Shown: positions 42,843 to 54,509, counted from the stretch's first letter. The stretch is 64,000 nt of DNA from Linaria vulgaris (GCA_948329865.1 OX415252.1:10434001-10498000), one strand, 5' to 3'. Program-made: numbers and translations. Notes: generated by a model not told the origin, from the letters alone.

Positions 42843-44610
42843 CTACTCCCACGAGGACCCTTCAGTCATCTTTTCAATGACCTCGGAAAACACGTCAGGG
42901 TCGGCCGGACCCTCCTCCACCTCATCTAGGCCACCAATCGGCAGATCTTTATAATGATGCCTCGGGTTCAACCCACCTAACTCGAGGGAAGCATGAGATT
43001 TCCCTACGCAAGCATGAAATGCTGCCTCCCGAACCTTCAAAATTAGGTTTCGGAAGCTCGAGCTTTCCATAAACCTCCCGGAGGAGATCAGGGCGACGTT
43101 CCTACAAATTGAACTCTATTAAATACAAGAGGAGAAAATAGAAGCAGATATCGTAAACAAGATATATACCCAAGTCCAAGTGAGCTAATTTGGTAGTGGA
43201 GAGCTCCAACGAGAGACGTTCGTTAGTAGCCTTCACCGCCACCACCTCAGCCTTCAGTTTCTCCAGCTTCTTGTCGGCTGTAAGTTCACGCGCCTTTCCT
43301 TGGTCGATCTCAGTCACTAATGTTTTGAAGTTGCCCTTCAACAAATCATACTACTCCCGGAGCTTAGTCACTAATGTTTTGAAGTTGCCCTTGAAGTTGT
43401 CTTCAGCGCATCCTTTTTTTCAACCTCCAACTTCTCTAACACCATGGGGTTGAACTCCCCCATCCTCAAGATATCAGCCTCGAGCTCGGCAGCGACAGTG
43501 TCAGGATCACCCTTAGACTCGCGAATTGTTTTCAGACACGAGACCGCCAGCTTTGTCCTCTTCACACTACAATCAGTAACATTATGTTAAACAGTCAAAT
43601 AATATCAAACGAAGTCATGTTAAGATACGTACACTCTGAAACATGTGAGTGCTGCGGCATATATTCTGGGCCCGCTCGAATTCTGTGAGCACCCACACAT
43701 TTGCTGGAGGAGGAAAATCCCGCATCATTACCCGTACAACATCTACTTAAGGGAATTCTACTCGCTTGGACGGTTTGACAGCACTCGCCTTATTGGGGCC
43801 CGAACTCCAAGACGAGTGGACACTGTGGACAGTCCCGTCACGAGACCTTTTATTACCCGATACCCTAGCTAGGTCAACGGCAGGCTTCGTAATCGGAATC
43901 CCAGGGAAGATAGGGGCAAAGCCCCCAAATATCGAGGGCTCCTGCAGTGGCCCTTTACCCTTGCCAGTCGTACCTGAAACAGTCGCCTTTCCCTTGCCGC
44001 TAATAGGGTTCCGGCTTGAAGAACCCGACCTCACGGTAAAAGGCGCATCCACTGAATCACCCAAGTTGACATGGGTATTCGATTCCGAATCTCCAACGTT
44101 CTTGGTCAAAGGAATGTTGGCCATCAACTCAGAACGTGGAGCTACGTACTCACCAGAAGGAGACCTAGCAATTGGTCTCTCCTTCAACACAGTCCCGTCA
44201 GACGGATGAACCACACCCTCCTGTTTCGAGGTCAACACCTCCAAGAAATTGGCCGCACCATCCAGGCCTCCCACCACATCAAGGATGTCCTGGCTAAAGG
44301 ACCCAACCGTTGCAGGAACATTTTCGAAACATTATTCACTAATACGTTCTGGTACTAAAGTGCTAGGGGGAGGTTGCTCAACTCCCGATGCCTCTGCCAG
44401 AACCTCAGTGGCAGCATTATTCAGGTCAAAGAAAGACGGTCGGCTGCCGTCTCAGCCAATGCAGCTTTCTGAGCATCACGGTCGGCTTGAAGTTTACGCG
44501 TTAATTGGCTGAAACCAATTCTGACAGAATCTCTCAGAAAAATATAATGTACATGCAGAATAATCAGAGTATCAGCATGAGAAATTAATAATAAATAAAT
44601 CAGGTACAAC
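42843..44610 (-). pseudogene. Antisense gene of the plus-strand Tat-like element, multi-exon
   Basis: Read on the minus strand: an acceptor-like TTTCAG near 44510 precedes QLTRKLQADRDAQKAALAE. A long frame (44277-43747) follows with VVGGLDGAANFLEVLTS and Ser/Gly/Lys-rich low complexity. An in-frame TAA at about 43748 is followed by MMRDFPPPANVWVLTEFERA. A probable intron at about 43633-43567 leads to VKRTKLAVSCLKTIRES. Coiled-coil segments follow (LEVEKKDALK; KLEKLKAEVVAVKATNERL). A probable intron at about 43169-43102 leads to the last exon ending VFSEVIEKMTEGSSWE. The exon order (linker, coiled coil, acidic last exon) parallels 29522-31973. The N-terminal domain is not found. Intron joins are not perfectly in phase, so small indels are likely. 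Confidence 0.65.
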
Positions 44611-45130
44611 GGCGAGATCGAAATACACGTCGGGGAATATATCGAATATGATTACCGATGCGGTTATGCTAACGATAGAGAAGACACAGAAAACTATGAC
44701 CTTCAAGGTCTCTTACAAGCTCTACTTATAGACGGAACCTTTAACCACATCGAAAGATACTTTCGACATCATATCGAATATGGGTTTCGATATAATATCG
44801 ACGATGAGACCCGATATCCTATTCTATTACGCAAAAAGCCTCGAGAATATAACAATTGCACTGGCGGCCCCATCACAATTTTCAAAGTGCAACTCCCGTA
44901 TTTATAAGAAACCCAAATCCCAAGAAAAGTAGAATTCAAACGAGGACCTCAAACTATGTGTCGACTGCATTAGGGGACCCAACGAAGTTCATCACGAAAG
45001 TGCATTCCCCGCAAATTTGATCTCCGTCATTTGAACTGGCGGGACGAAGGGTACAGAGAACCCAGGAATTCAAAATTAAATTTGCGAATTTTTATCTCTA
45101 AGATAAGAATCCCCAAATTGGGGGACTACA
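44611..45130 (-). promoter_or_regulatory. Antisense-gene promoter region with LTR-like TATA and CGAT motifs
   Basis: On the minus strand TTATAAATACGGGA lies at about 44895-44908; the LTR's own TATA is TCTATAAATACGGGA at 45260-45274. Downstream toward the gene come CGAT motifs (ATATCGAATATG, TTTCGATATAATATCGA, 44608-44830) of the same type as in the LTR. The LTR-proximal end carries the PPT (45110-45130). The promoter assignment is inferred. Confidence 0.55.
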
Positions 45131-45653
45131 TGATATGAGCATTTCCCGCATATTGGGCCAGACCCAAACCAGGTCCATATTTAACCATATCGGGGATCGC
45201 TATCGATATCATATGGGTAATGATCACCGGTATGGTACTGTGGTCCCCGGATCCCGAGGTCTATAAATACGGGATACCCGAATCCCAAAGAAAGTAATTA
45301 TTATCCCTCAGCTACCACGCATCACATCGAAATAAATCCCCAATCTCACTCTCGATATTGTACTCGATAAAGAGATAACCTTGTGCTCTACTGATACGTC
45401 ATACCACCACACTACCGATATCACATCGAGGGGCGTCCTCGATATCACGTCGAAGACGATCACCGATACATCTAACCTAGTTACCGATATACCCCTTCCG
45501 TCCAAGCATCAAGGTGTTAGTTCGAGGTGTTCCGGACCAAGTCTACGCGAGATACATATTGTAGGCTTGATTTGAGATAGATTCGTTGTACTATTAGATC
45601 ACTTACTTGTAACCGACCCGCATATATATATAATATGATCTATTGTCAAATCA
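45131..45653 (+). repeat. 3' LTR of plus-strand Tat-like element
   Basis: 523 bp, TGATATGAGC...GTCAAATCA, with TATA at 45260-45270 and a dense run of CGAT words at 45325-45490. It is followed directly by the unidentified gene fragment. Confidence 0.88.
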
Positions 45654-46369
45654 CATTTCAAGGAGCAGAGGCATGCACGTCGCACTTGAACAACTCGCTA
45701 CCGATCTACACACACACGGTAGTCCACCCCAACGCACATATATTTTGGTCCGTCGTATGTCCACTTTCCTTTCCTTCATTAGTAGGGAAGATGTAGTTTA
45801 CAACGATCACACGCATCTTCATACTCTGCATGATGATGTTTATTTCGTGGCATGGGCACGCAACGGGGTAAGTAATTTTTAGATAGATAACTATTGATTT
45901 TACGTTGTTTTTCAAATTATAAAGTGATTCATCTACCAGAGTATCCAACTGCATTAACTTGCTAAACTCAATCGTAAACACTTGCATGTCCCCATGTGAA
46001 CCACGACAAGAAAAATCAGTTAAATCGAACTTTATGTTGTGTACAAGCCCAAAGTTTGGGTGATCTGTTGTTGTTTGTCTAATCCTTTTATATATATTTC
46101 TAAATTAGGATGTTGAGCCTGCGATATATAGGTACTTCATTCTTCACGACCTACCAAACCATGCATATATGTTTGTCGTGCTTGACCCTATGGGGGATGC
46201 ATATCCTCATACAGATAATGAATCTATCGACGAATTAGAAGATGAGCACACCGGCATAGACGGATCGAAAGACGATGAAGACTCGGGGCCAATCCAAGCC
46301 GACATAGATAACGACGAAGACGGGTGCTCTTTTGATAGTACAAATATGCCGTCGCCCCCCAATGATTGA
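45654..46369 (+). pseudogene. Unidentified two-exon gene fragment
   Basis: Exon 1 (from the LTR border to 45867) encodes about 70 residues including RTYILVRRMSTFLSFISRED and VYFVAWARNG. A consensus donor GGG|GTAAGT follows. The intron is 45868-46108 with acceptor AAATTAG. Exon 2 (46109-46369) continues in phase 0 with DVEPAIYRYFILHDLPNHAY, FVVLDPMGDAYPH and a strongly acidic tail rich in D and E, stop at 46367. Both exons are open and join in frame, which supports a real gene. The 5' part is removed or displaced by the Tat-like LTR. I do not recognise the family. It could be a host gene or part of a DNA transposon. Confidence 0.5.
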
Positions 46370-46979
46370 AATAAAGAGTGTTTGAAATGTGGTGAATTTT
46401 ATGAAATGTGCGTTTGCACATTATTCGACGGGTCGGATAGTCTCCCATCGGACTTTTATGACGATTCAGATTAAATCGAGAATAATATTAATTTGACTAA
46501 TTTAATTTAAATATGGGTATTGTATTACTTGATATATCCAAATGTTCAATTTGTTTTTGGTAATTGCATCCCTATTTTAAATAATTCATTTGTTGCGCTA
46601 TGATATAATTACAATACTTCTGTAGTGTATACTATGGAATGCTACTGGATACAATGTTGGTCAGATGTTATTTCAACATCCCTCAAACATTCATAATTAA
46701 GCACTAGCACTGACACAAACTTGTGTGCACTATTCCAAATTTCGTACATTTATTGGTTGCTCTACGTTATTCTCGACAATTCTTAATTTTAATTTTTTAA
46801 ATTAAGGTCCCTCTTCAGCTGTGCTAGTGTTGTGGCAAAATGTGTTTAACATTTATGTTAGTTTGTTGTAATGTATATAAGAAGGGTTACTCCTCCGTTT
46901 CAAAAAGGCTTTAAAAGCTCTATACAATGCCCCTCATCCATTTCCTCATCCACTCATATTATTGTCGCGTGTGTCCTCT
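46370..46979. other. Intergenic, no feature identified
   Basis: AT-rich sequence after the gene fragment, up to the left breakpoint of the duplication. No ORF or repeat that I can name. Confidence 0.6.
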
Positions 46980-49900
46980 CAATTAATATTTGGGCTTTGC
47001 ATTTTCATTTCCCCATGCAGTGCTGATTTATTTTATACTAAAAATAATGTTCATCTAGTATTTAGTGTGTATTTTGAGAAAATGGTAATGACCATTGATA
47101 AGCAAATGAAAAGTACTATCCATAAAATCTTATATTCATAAAGTAAAAGATACTAATGGCAAGGGACACATATCAACCCATTTGTAGTAAATATTAATGT
47201 TAAGATTCACCACTGGGTCACCCTTCCCAGAAAATCTTTTGGCTTGCATATCTTATGGTGATAAACGCTATTGATACATTCTCTAGGACGGGGTGAGGTA
47301 ATGATTATGATTTAGCATTTAGATATGACGCGATGGGCAATGTCAGAAGTGCATATGTATTGTATTTTAACAATAGAAAACAATTTCCAACTTGATCGTG
47401 TGGCATTGGTAAGCTGTATGTTAGAATAAAAAATAATTTGATGACTGCTTTTGCAATATATAAATATACAACACTCATGAATTTTTGTACTTTATTTAAC
47501 AAATTGTTTTTTCACTGTTTATGTGTAACGCCCCGTCATGTTACGTGACTATAATTATGAATTCGTAGTTTGAGCACGAATTCAATTTTTCTCATTTTTT
47601 AATTATTGTTTCTATTCTTTCAGGAGTCACATATATTATATACATAAAATATGTTCATTTAAATAAAGTTTGTTCAATATAGTTCAGTTAGTACTTTCTG
47701 GAGGTATGAATCCTTTTTATAAGTTACAAGTTTACTTATTTAATAATACTTCTAATAAGCAAGTGCAATTTTAAATTTTCAATAGTGCCCTTAATATATA
47801 ATTTGTGAGATGAAGATACTTTTTTTAATTGAAGCGTTGACTATTAAGATCTTAGACAATTGGCACATACAAAACTTATCCTATACAAACTTATAACACC
47901 AGAGGTTACGACAACTGCTTCATATTAGCTAGTAAATCAGTATATGTAACACCTCGTCTCATAAAATAAATTTAATTTTGAAACGTAATATCTTAGCCAA
48001 GTGAACAAAGGCAAATAACAGTTTACATGGATTTGACTTCTACATAAAACAATTTTGACTTCATTAGAATAGTTCATAATTCTTTTGAGCCAAAATTATT
48101 AACATAAACTAGTTCGACGAAACTACTAATGCTAGTGTTAACTATAGCTTTTCTAACTAGCTCCGCAGAAATCACATTTGTACTCTCGAAAAATCTAATT
48201 TCTCGGGTGACACATCTATGTTCCTTATTGTTTAAATTAAAGAATGAAATAAAATTATATATGAAAGCAATACCTATTTAATCTAGTAATTCACATATGT
48301 ACTAACCTGAACTTTATCATTAAACGCCACATGTTTATACCTATTTTTGTGGTGAGTCTAGTTGCTACATGGAAACAATTACTGAATTGCTAAATCATAC
48401 TGAATGACAAAGCTTTAAATAAGTTTTAAAAAGAGATAGTCATATACCAAAGTCGTTATTGGAACCGGCGAAAAGGCTTGCTTGAAAGATATAACTAAAG
48501 GTGGCTCGGAGCAATCGTACAGGACTTCATGAGTAGCAATAAGCGTTGGTAGCCGATCCTCAGAGAGAAACTAAGAGGATGACTCCACAGAAGGACGATT
48601 GTAATCAAATTATCCAACAATTATTCCTTAAATTTCTATATTATCAAATTCACATAGGTTTAAGAATAGATTAATAACTCGGTGAGTAAAGGTATAATAG
48701 AATCATAGTAACCCATGTTGTTACCTTCTTATTTCCGTACCAGGCTTAGTGTTGTGTGGAAACGTGTTCAACTCAACAATTTCACGTTAGTTTAGGGCCG
48801 GGGTGTAATGTCAGCTCACTATTATTATTATGCTTTAAGAATAATATAGCAAGACTATCATTATTGGTAATTAACTATACTGATATCCTCAAATGTCAAA
48901 CAAGTAAGGACAAGTAATCAAGTTGTAATTGGTTACCAATTAAAATATTGGGTTAGTTTATAAGTTTAACTAGTGGCCAATGGATTGTATTAGTACACCG
49001 AATATGGAATACCATGGCTACCAAATTAACACAATTAGTTAAACAGCAAAATAAGGACATAATTTCATAATTTTATGTTACCATGTAATTGAACTCATAA
49101 GGCGAACTAGCATTTCCGTTTAAAATATCTTGAAAATGAATTGCTAAGAAATAATCATACTTCTCCAGGTAATTATTTCATCTCAAGTTGGTTATGAAAC
49201 ATAATTAGTATTCCATATTAATCGTGGACTATAAGAACTGTTAGGTCACTAAGTACTTACAATCTGGTTATGACACATAATTAGTATTCCATATTAATTG
49301 TGGACTATAAGAACTGTTAGGACATTAAGTATTTACAATTGAAATTATTCACCTACGTATTAAGTCAAGTAAACGTTCGTTACCTATATTTTGTGGTGCA
49401 AGGGGACATGGTATATTATTCAAAGTTCATTCTTGCATATGTAGACTTGCGGATATATTAAGAAATCATATTTACCAATCGTATCAAACTAAACTTAGTG
49501 ATATTGTTAACATTAATAACATAATCAATTGTTGTTGTATCTTTCGCATAATTATGTACATACATGTAAACTTGGCGAGAACGTGAATTGTAACGTAACT
49601 AGTAGAGTACTATCATGTATAAACCTTAATTATAACACAGGAATAGAACTTGAAGCATAGTCACTACAATTGTGAAGTCTATGACCTACTAAGTTATTAG
49701 GAATGATGACGGATATGTTAGTATTGTCTAATATATTAACTCGAGTTACTGAAAACTGTAAACGATTATGTCATTACAAGAGTAAATTGTGTATAATTGA
49801 ACTTGCATTCAAATTACAATCAAGAATTGGGAAATAAATTTGAGTAGCATTCATTGATAATTCTTTGGCCTCTTAGGTGATGACAACTAGGCGTCGTCGC

Positions 49901-50488
49901 GTGATTGCTCCGTTTCTCTTTATAGTTGTATTTTAGGTGAGTGTTCCTAAACTGTATTATTTTCAAAACTGGAAGAAATGTGTGCATGTATATCTATACT
50001 TATATATAAATATGTATTCATTAATCTCTGCATATTGAACTCTACATATTGAACTGTCACTTCTGCAAAGAAACTGTTTCTCAAAATGTTTATTTCTTCA
50101 AATAAAGTTTTTGTAAATTGGGTACTTGAACTATTCACTTTTATCAAAGTAAGTTAACATCACATTGGTTAATTGCTGTAAATGATTGGAATCGATATGA
50201 TGAATGGTGTTCCGTTGGTTTACTCGGTCCCGATCGGATATGTAGTTGGATTCAACTTGGCATGGGAATGCAAGGGTACCGCCGGGCGGTAGCGGGCTTG
50301 CCGGTATGGGCTGTTGTCCCCATTGGCCCATTCCCTCAGGCAGCAGGAGGTTGTTGTGTCTTTGTTGGGTACATTATTTTCGTATGTTCCATGGCATACG
50401 TTACTGATTTCAAGGTCGCTCCTTGGACGGGTAGATAAGGACTGTTATGAGGTGATAAGGTTGACTGGCATCGGCAAAAACGTGGACA
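46980..50488. other. AT-rich intergenic segment, copy 1
   Basis: No ORF above about 65 codons and none with recognisable protein content. It holds a 76-bp direct repeat (49190-49341, units beginning GGTTATGA). Two similar short blocks, GTAACGCCCCGTC and GTAACACCTCGTC (47525, 47946), may be ends of an old element. The same content is in copy 2 at 56351-60074, with the 76-bp repeat at 58787-58938. Confidence 0.6.
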
Positions 50489-50493
50489 CCGAT

Positions 50494-51450
50494 TGATTTG
50501 GTGTGTTGTCGTATGCTGATGAAACACTCTGCATCATGCTGATCCTAGGCTGTGCTGGAACCAGCTTTGTCATTTACACAGATGTACTCCAAGCAACGTA
50601 GTGAGGGGACGGATGGATCGTTGATGATTCTGGACTGAACTCGGTTATCCCAAGCTGCCTACGTATCCCTTTAGGGGAATCAAGTCGGACGTAGTTCATT
50701 TGTCTATTCTGCACTGCGCGGCTTTACGGTTTTGACCATATCTCCTTGCTGGAAGTTCCGAACCTCAAACCCCTTCTTGATATGGAAAGTAGACTCGTTT
50801 AGCTTTCCAGGCATACAAGGTACATGTTGTGCAGATAGGTATATCGGTAGTGACATCCGATATAAGATCGGGTATTCTGGCACGTCGGAGATATGTCAAG
50901 GTTCCACCATATCGTCCATATCTCGAGATCGGTATATCGAAACATAGATCTGATTCTTCCTATGGGTAGCTGACACATGTAGATTTCCATACATATATTA
51001 TACATGTCGAATGGATAAGTACACCGGTAGTTATGTTCGATATAATATCGGGTACTGCAGTATGTCGAAGGTATGCCGGGGGTCTACTTCGAATATGGCA
51101 TATCGGGGATGATATTCGACGTACCCTTCGATACAGACATGACGGGGTGATCCCTAGGTGTTTCTCATTCCTTATGGCCAAGGGGGGTGTATTTATAGGC
51201 GTTGGACACATATCGAACATGATATTCGATGTACATTCGATATACTTTTCGATATAGTGCAGGTTCTGCGCAGTCCCACCATTTTGAGCATAACTTCCAC
51301 TCCGGACCTCGGAATTGGGACCTAGACACCCGTGGCTTTCCAACGACATATCATAGAGGGCTTAGTTCGTTATATACAAATAATGACAATCCTTCCAATT
51401 GTGGTATCCACATGACATAACACGTATCGCTACCATATTATATAGTATCA
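50494..51450 (-). repeat. LTR of non-coding Tat-like element (copy 1, left)
   Basis: 957 bp, TGATTTGGTG...TAGTATCA. It contains many CGAT words (50840-51245), including ATATCGAACATGATATTCGAT, and a TATA (CCTATAAATA in element sense, about 51186-51197). The GGGATACGTAGGC-type module lies near 50660-50690. The identical LTR of copy 2 is 60080-61039. Confidence 0.88.
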
Positions 51451-53435
51451 GTAGTCCGCCAGTTTGGATTGTGGTCTTGGAACGTGAGCATACTTCAAAC
51501 TCTAATCGGATGCAATATTTATGCACACCAGTAGTCCCCCAGTTTGGAGATTATTATCTAAGGATAATGATTTGCAAATTAAATATGAGTTCTTGGATTA
51601 CCTGTACCTCTCGTCCCGCCAGTTCAAATGACAGAGCTCGGATATGTGAATTCATTCAAAGATGTTGGTGGACCCCCAATGTAATTTACGTAGCCTAGGG
51701 GTCCGCGTTTGACTTATCACAGAGAAAAATGTTCCTTATTATGAAACTTGTCTTTATTGGGAGAGAAATGTTCCTCTCGGCGCGAATTCTCGGTGAAGCT
51801 TATCATTTGGTAGTTGCAGTTCTTCGGCTGTTTTCGTACTAAGCAATCCATGCTTTGCTGCAAAGCCTTAACTTTGTATTTTTAGGTGAACGATGCACAA
51901 TATCCCGTAGGATTTGTAGATTTCTTGCCCTTTTTGCTGAGGTGAGGTCACTAGTTCCCTGTTATCTATCAAGGATAGCGCGACAGACAATGAATATATA
52001 TTGATATAAGTTCCTCAATAAGTTAGAATACAGAAAAATCATTTGTATTTTAGTGAAAGTGTATATCTTTTGATTCACCGTCAATCGATAAACACCTTCA
52101 TAAGAAGTGCATTTGGAGTAGCATGCATATATTCGATGCAACTTGCAAAATGGATGCGACTGCAATGTAAGGTTGCGAGAAGGCTACATGGAGTAGCGTG
52201 TAACCGAGGTAGACGAACATGACCACTTGGGGCCTTGTACGTGCAATCTTGCATGTATAATCGTGATTGTTGCTTGCGATTTTGTATACGTGATTGTTTA
52301 TGAAAATCGGGTTTTTACCAACCTTGCGTGAGGTTGACGATTGAATGAGAGTCTCAGGGCGATCGATGAGAGCGCTTGTTGTCACTTATTATGATTTTTC
52401 CCTCATAAGCATTTGGGATATGGGAAAATGTTTGTGCGTTGGCCTGGCTATAGCGTTAGTGCGGCTAGGTTTTGCGTTGAATATGTGGGTACGTAACTAA
52501 CTCAAACTTGGTCGGTACGTCTTGAGTTATTCCAGTACTTTATCAGAGGTAGTGTCTGACTGCAGTTATGTTTACCTTTACAGGTAGCCGTAGTTGATAT
52601 TACATCATAAACAACACTTGTCATACATTGTGAGGTATGGTCTATGATTACGCTCTCGGTATGTTTCACCCGACCGTTACAGGGCAATTTGCAGCTAAAG
52701 CTATTGCTGATGTAGCTTCAAATAATGTTACATCTCATGGGTGGTTTTGAGCTATCACCAGCGCATAGTGTAGGTATGATAGTGCTTAGCCTGGAGGCGC
52801 CCAGGCCAATGTTTGTAATTGACGATTGACGTCTAAATTATTTATAGGTCCAGTAAGAGATGTCATAATTATCTTCAATGTAAGTTAAATATGCACTTTG
52901 CCAATCTGTAAGAGGGTAAGATAGGCAATGAGTGAGAAGTCATCTCAAGGAAGGCTCTCGGCTATAATAATTGTGAAAATGACGAATGCGATAATGGACG
53001 TAGATAATTTTCTTGACATTCTTAGGTTTACCTTTAATGCGTATTAGATCGCTTTCTTGTGCTAGTGAGTATTGTGGGTTGGTCACCCTTCGAAAGAGTC
53101 GCATAGTTTACGATGATGCGAAGCGTCGTTTATTATGCTGCTTGGAATAATCTTTCGATTGACGCTCCTTGTTTTCTGGAGTGAGTTTAACAAATAAATG
53201 CATCCTCATGCATTTAAATAATAGTCGTTCATTTTGAACCTTGTATTACATATTTCATATTCATACTGGTATTATTGAATATCTCATTGGTGATGAGAAT
53301 TACCGTTGGTGGCGTCTTCATTTATTATTTGTCAATCTTAGACCGGTATGGTGGCGGATGCAACGGCGTTGTTATAAATCTATGGTATGAACGATTTATT
53401 CTTTTAATCATGCAATCGCATTGGGTTTGAGCGTT
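51451..53435 (-). other. Interior of the non-coding element, PPT side
   Basis: A degenerate PPT, CCAAACTGGCGGACTAC (minus strand), touches the LTR. An intact version, CCAAACTGGGGGACTACTGG, lies about 80 bp further in (51525-51550). The rest shows no ORF with recognisable content; it corresponds in position to the antisense-gene zone of the other elements but I find no trace of that gene. Confidence 0.6.
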
Positions 53436-53890
53436 TTAGCAGTGTACCGTGCTTTTAAAAGGTGTGGTAATACATAGATACTTGTTTTTGCCGTATGAGG
53501 TCGGGTTACCATGTAGATACTAACCGTTGCGCCTTAAGAGGCGGGTTATCGCGTAGGTAATTGATGTTGTAAGATGGTTCGCCTCGTCCACTTTGTTTGG
53601 ATTAATACAAGCGTGTCGTCTCACATTTGTGTGCAAATTTTTGCAATTCCCGCGGTATTTCACAACAACTTGTGTGTTTGAAATATTTAAAGGAATACTG
53701 TTAAGAAATCGTGTATTTGGCTGGTTGTCCCTTTAGTTACGGTACCTCGTGGATGTGCGTTTACTTGTCATTTAAGGCAGGATACCGTGTAGGTACATGT
53801 TCGCCTTTCAATTTAGTTATGAACTTATACGTGTAGATGTCGCTCTGCCACTTATGGCATGTTAGCGTATAGGTAAATCTTCTTTGGCAG
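53436..53890. repeat. Degenerate tandem repeat (about 60-bp units)
   Basis: Loosely repeated words of the type GGCGGGTTACCGCGTAGGTA with variable spacing, for example near 53505, 53545, 53780 and 53865. Copy 2 retains part of it (63010-63375). Confidence 0.55.
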
Positions 53891-54149
53891 GAGTGACGCG
53901 ACATTTCTTATATTTTACCTTATACATTGATTGGTAGAGGTGATGTTGCCATTTCTAGCATTTTTCCTTTGTGTTGTCCGGATTGTCCGTTCCTCGGTTT
54001 GTCCTCAGATTGTCGAGGTATAATGTCATCCGCTCTATTCTTGGGAATATGGGATATGTAGATAGGGGATTGCTAATTGTCGACCGCACAACCGCTCGTG
54101 CAGTAGAGGCCTTGTAGATTGGTGACCATCTGCCGCTCGTGGGGTATGG

Positions 54150-54500
54150 GCCTGCCTCTTCACCTAGTTTGTTTTGTGGGATTTTCATCCAATAGGCTCT
54201 TAACCTAGCTTGATTTACGGGATTTTCACCCAATAGGCTCTTCACCTAGCTTAATTTATGGGATTTCCACCCAATAGGCTCTTCACCTAGCTTGATTTAT
54301 GAGATTTTCACCCAATAGGCTCTTCACCTAGCATAATTTTATGGGATTTCCACCCAATAGGCTCTTCACCTAGCTTGATTTATGGGATTTTCACCCAATA
54401 GGCTCTTCACCTAGCGTAATTCTATGGGATTTCCACCCAATAGGCTCTTCACCTAACTTGATTTATGGGATTTCCACCCAATAGGCTCTTCATCTAGCGT
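54150..54500. repeat. 41-bp tandem repeat array
   Basis: About eight copies of a 41-bp unit beginning GGCTCTTCACCTAGCTTGAT and ending CACCCAATA. Copies alternate slightly between TTGATTTATGGGATTTTC and GTAATTTTATGGGATTTCC forms. The array is absent from copy 2 because of its internal deletion. Confidence 0.9.
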
Positions 54501-54509
54501 AATAGTTCA

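Larger units (their letters stand above)
38425..45653 (+). mobile_element. Tat-like element with gag-protease and antisense gene, no pol (plus strand)
   Basis: The 5' LTR survives only as its last 159 bp (38425-38583), truncated against the Copia remnant. The full 3' LTR is 45131-45653. Order: LTR end, PBS, gag, protease, two kinds of tandem repeats, antisense gene (minus strand), PPT, LTR. There is no RT, RNase H or integrase. The U5 region (TTCCGGACCAAGTCTACGCG ... TATTGTCAAATCA) and the PBS are close to those of the pol-only element 9162-17086. The LTR start (TGATATG) and PPT (CCAAATTGGGGGACTACA) are also shared. Confidence 0.88.

Noticed and set aside
47305..47502. A 65-codon minus-strand frame conserved at 56676-56873
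   Set aside because: It is conserved only because both lie in the tandem duplication; no homology or coding signature.
47525..47960. GTAACGCCCCGTC and GTAACACCTCGTC considered as ends of a DNA transposon
   Set aside because: Same orientation, no inverted partner and no TSD found.
50150..50455. A hydrophobic plus-strand frame including VWAVVPIGPFPQAAGG next to the element at 50494
   Set aside because: It looks membrane-like, but has no start, no recognisable family and is duplicated only through the segmental copy. Not enough to call a gene.
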